NCBI GenBank assembly: GCA_003282445.1
Contig: QBZE01000001.1
Coordinates: 124,001 to 188,000 of the forward strand
Length of the DNA: 64,000 nucleotides
Reading direction: 5' to 3'
Source: OCS155 cluster bacterium AG-333-G23
GTDB lineage: Bacteria; Actinomycetota; Acidimicrobiia; Actinomarinales; Actinomarinaceae
Both the position numbers and the translations under genes were made by a program. The notes beneath the pieces were generated by a model. That model was not told the DNA's origin. It worked only from the letters and a program-made list of their open reading frames with translations, and searched no databases. This document shows, piece by piece, positions 63,303 to 64,000 of this stretch. How positions within the stretch are numbered: the stretch's first letter is position 1; the number at the start of each line of letters is the position of its first letter.

Positions 63303-64000
63303 ATGAATGAAGATAACAACATAAAGGATGATTTAGACTTTTGGGCTACCAACTCTGAAGAAGGAGGTTGGAACATATCTTCTACGGATGAAGGTTCTCA
63401 AAAAATGCTAGAAGAAGAGGACGAAAAACAGATAAAGATACAAACAGGATCTGATGTAGTAGATGACTATGTTTACAGTGAAGAAACAACAGATGATGAA
63501 AGAATGATTGTAAATATGGGACCTCAACATCCATCTACACATGGTGTATTAAGGCTTCAAGTTGAGCTAGAAGGAGAAGTTGTTAGAAGAGTAAAGCCTG
63601 TTATTGGTTATTTACACACAGGCATGGAAAAAACTGGTGAAGAACTTGCTTACTTTCAGGGCCCAACTAACACAACAAGAATGGACTATCTTTCACCATT
63701 GTTTAATGAACTAGTTTTTTCTTTAACAACAGAGAAACTTTTAGATATAGAAGTTCCTGAAAGAGCAAAAGCAATAAGAATTTTAATGACAGAATTAAAC
63801 CGTATTTCTTCTCACTTAGTAGCACTTGCTACAGGAGGAATGGACATTGGAGCATTGTCAATGATGATATTTGGATTTAGGGAGCGAGAACTAATTTTAA
63901 ACTTTTTTGAGAAAACTTCTGGATTAAGAATGAATCACAATTACATTCGTCCGGGAGGTGTTGCCGCTGATCTTCCTGATAATTGGCAGAAAGACATTAA
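63303..64000 (+). CDS. nuoD: NADH-quinone oxidoreductase subunit D, N-terminal part, cut by window edge
   Basis: The 49-kDa-type subunit that forms the quinone site with NuoB. The frame starts at ATG 63303 and is still open at the window end, giving 232 complete codons. The signature [14 protein letters not shown] begins near residue 72, followed by GYLHTGMEK and [21 protein letters not shown]. The first 65 or so residues are strongly acidic and not part of the usual family start, so this protein has an N-terminal extension. An internal ATG at 63504 would give the ordinary short start. Confidence 0.94.
   Translation, partial: MNEDNNIKDDLDFWATNSEEGGWNISSTDEGSQKMLEEEDEKQIKIQTGSDVVDDYVYSEETTDDERMIVNMGPQHPSTHGVLRLQVELEGEVVRRVKPVIGYLHTGMEKTGEELAYFQGPTNTTRMDYLSPLFNELVFSLTTEKLLDIEVPERAKAIRILMTELNRISSHLVALATGGMDIGALSMMIFGFRERELILNFFEKTSGLRMNHNYIRPGGVAADLPDNWQKDI

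Noticed and set aside
1-64000. CRISPR arrays, insertion sequences, prophage or integrase genes
   Set aside because: No repeat-spacer pattern, transposase, integrase or terminal repeat was found. The window looks like ordinary core chromosome with a few variable genes.

Overview
This is a strongly AT-rich, very gene-dense bacterial segment. No gap between genes exceeds about 150 bases. Neighbouring genes often share 4-base ATGA overlaps, and several convergent pairs abut or overlap. Gene content and order point to a streamlined, low-GC actinobacterium, probably a free-living marine lineage such as Candidatus Actinomarinales; the lineage name is an inference. The main reasons are the order disA-carD-ispF-cysS-rlmB-tRNA-Thr, a geranylgeranyl/menaquinone-reductase-like gene directly before nuoABCD, the tilS-hpt-ftsH run, a PimB-like glycosyltransferase, a Rex repressor, an actinobacterial-type TopA tail, and riboswitches of the SAM-I/IV type best known from marine metagenomes.

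Layout. 1-4.3 kb: end of a heme A synthase (ctaA), a primary-type sigma factor, and the TldD/TldE protease pair. 4.3-9.4 kb: a glycerophosphodiester phosphodiesterase, an indoleamine 2,3-dioxygenase overlapping alanine dehydrogenase, and leuCD on the other strand. 9.4-16.6 kb: a CPA2 antiporter, a membrane pyrophosphatase, a PimB-like glycosyltransferase, and a topoisomerase I split into two overlapping genes. 16.7-21.5 kb: MFS-tmk-holB-metallohydrolase and a convergent second MFS gene. 21.5-25.2 kb: a methionine/SAM block, metK and metY-metX, with a SAM riboswitch before metK and before metY. 25.3-34 kb: tilS-hpt-ftsH, a degenerate phosphatase, panC-coaX-lysS and a polyprenyl synthase. 34-44.6 kb: clpC followed by a purine-nucleoside capture block (nucleoside hydrolase, BMP-family binding lipoprotein, ABC ATPase, two permeases, an amidohydrolase-type deaminase, adenosine deaminase). 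44.6-51.6 kb: queF behind a preQ1-I riboswitch, an M20 amidohydrolase, a zinc-ribbon membrane protein, then disA-carD-ispF-cysS-rlmB-tRNA-Thr. 51.6-57.3 kb: a membrane protein starting 4 bases after the tRNA, livHMGF, and a convergent livK-type lipoprotein. 57.3-64 kb: a CvpA-CAP fusion, a MATE transporter, rex, the reductase, and nuoABCD (nuoD runs off the window), with a textbook Rex operator before nuoA.

How it works together. The window describes an aerobic heterotroph living on scavenged organic nitrogen and nucleosides. It has high-affinity importers for purine nucleosides and branched-chain-type amino acids, deaminases and hydrolases to process them, ion-gradient machinery (pyrophosphatase, antiporter, complex I), and economical cis-acting RNA control. 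The most notable points are the IDO-alanine dehydrogenase pair, the split topA, two SAM riboswitches with co-varying pseudoknots and a puzzling expression platform, an adenosine deaminase that apparently starts on ATA, and a tRNA-mRNA junction that would yield a nearly leaderless message. All statements come from reading the sequence; no database search was run.
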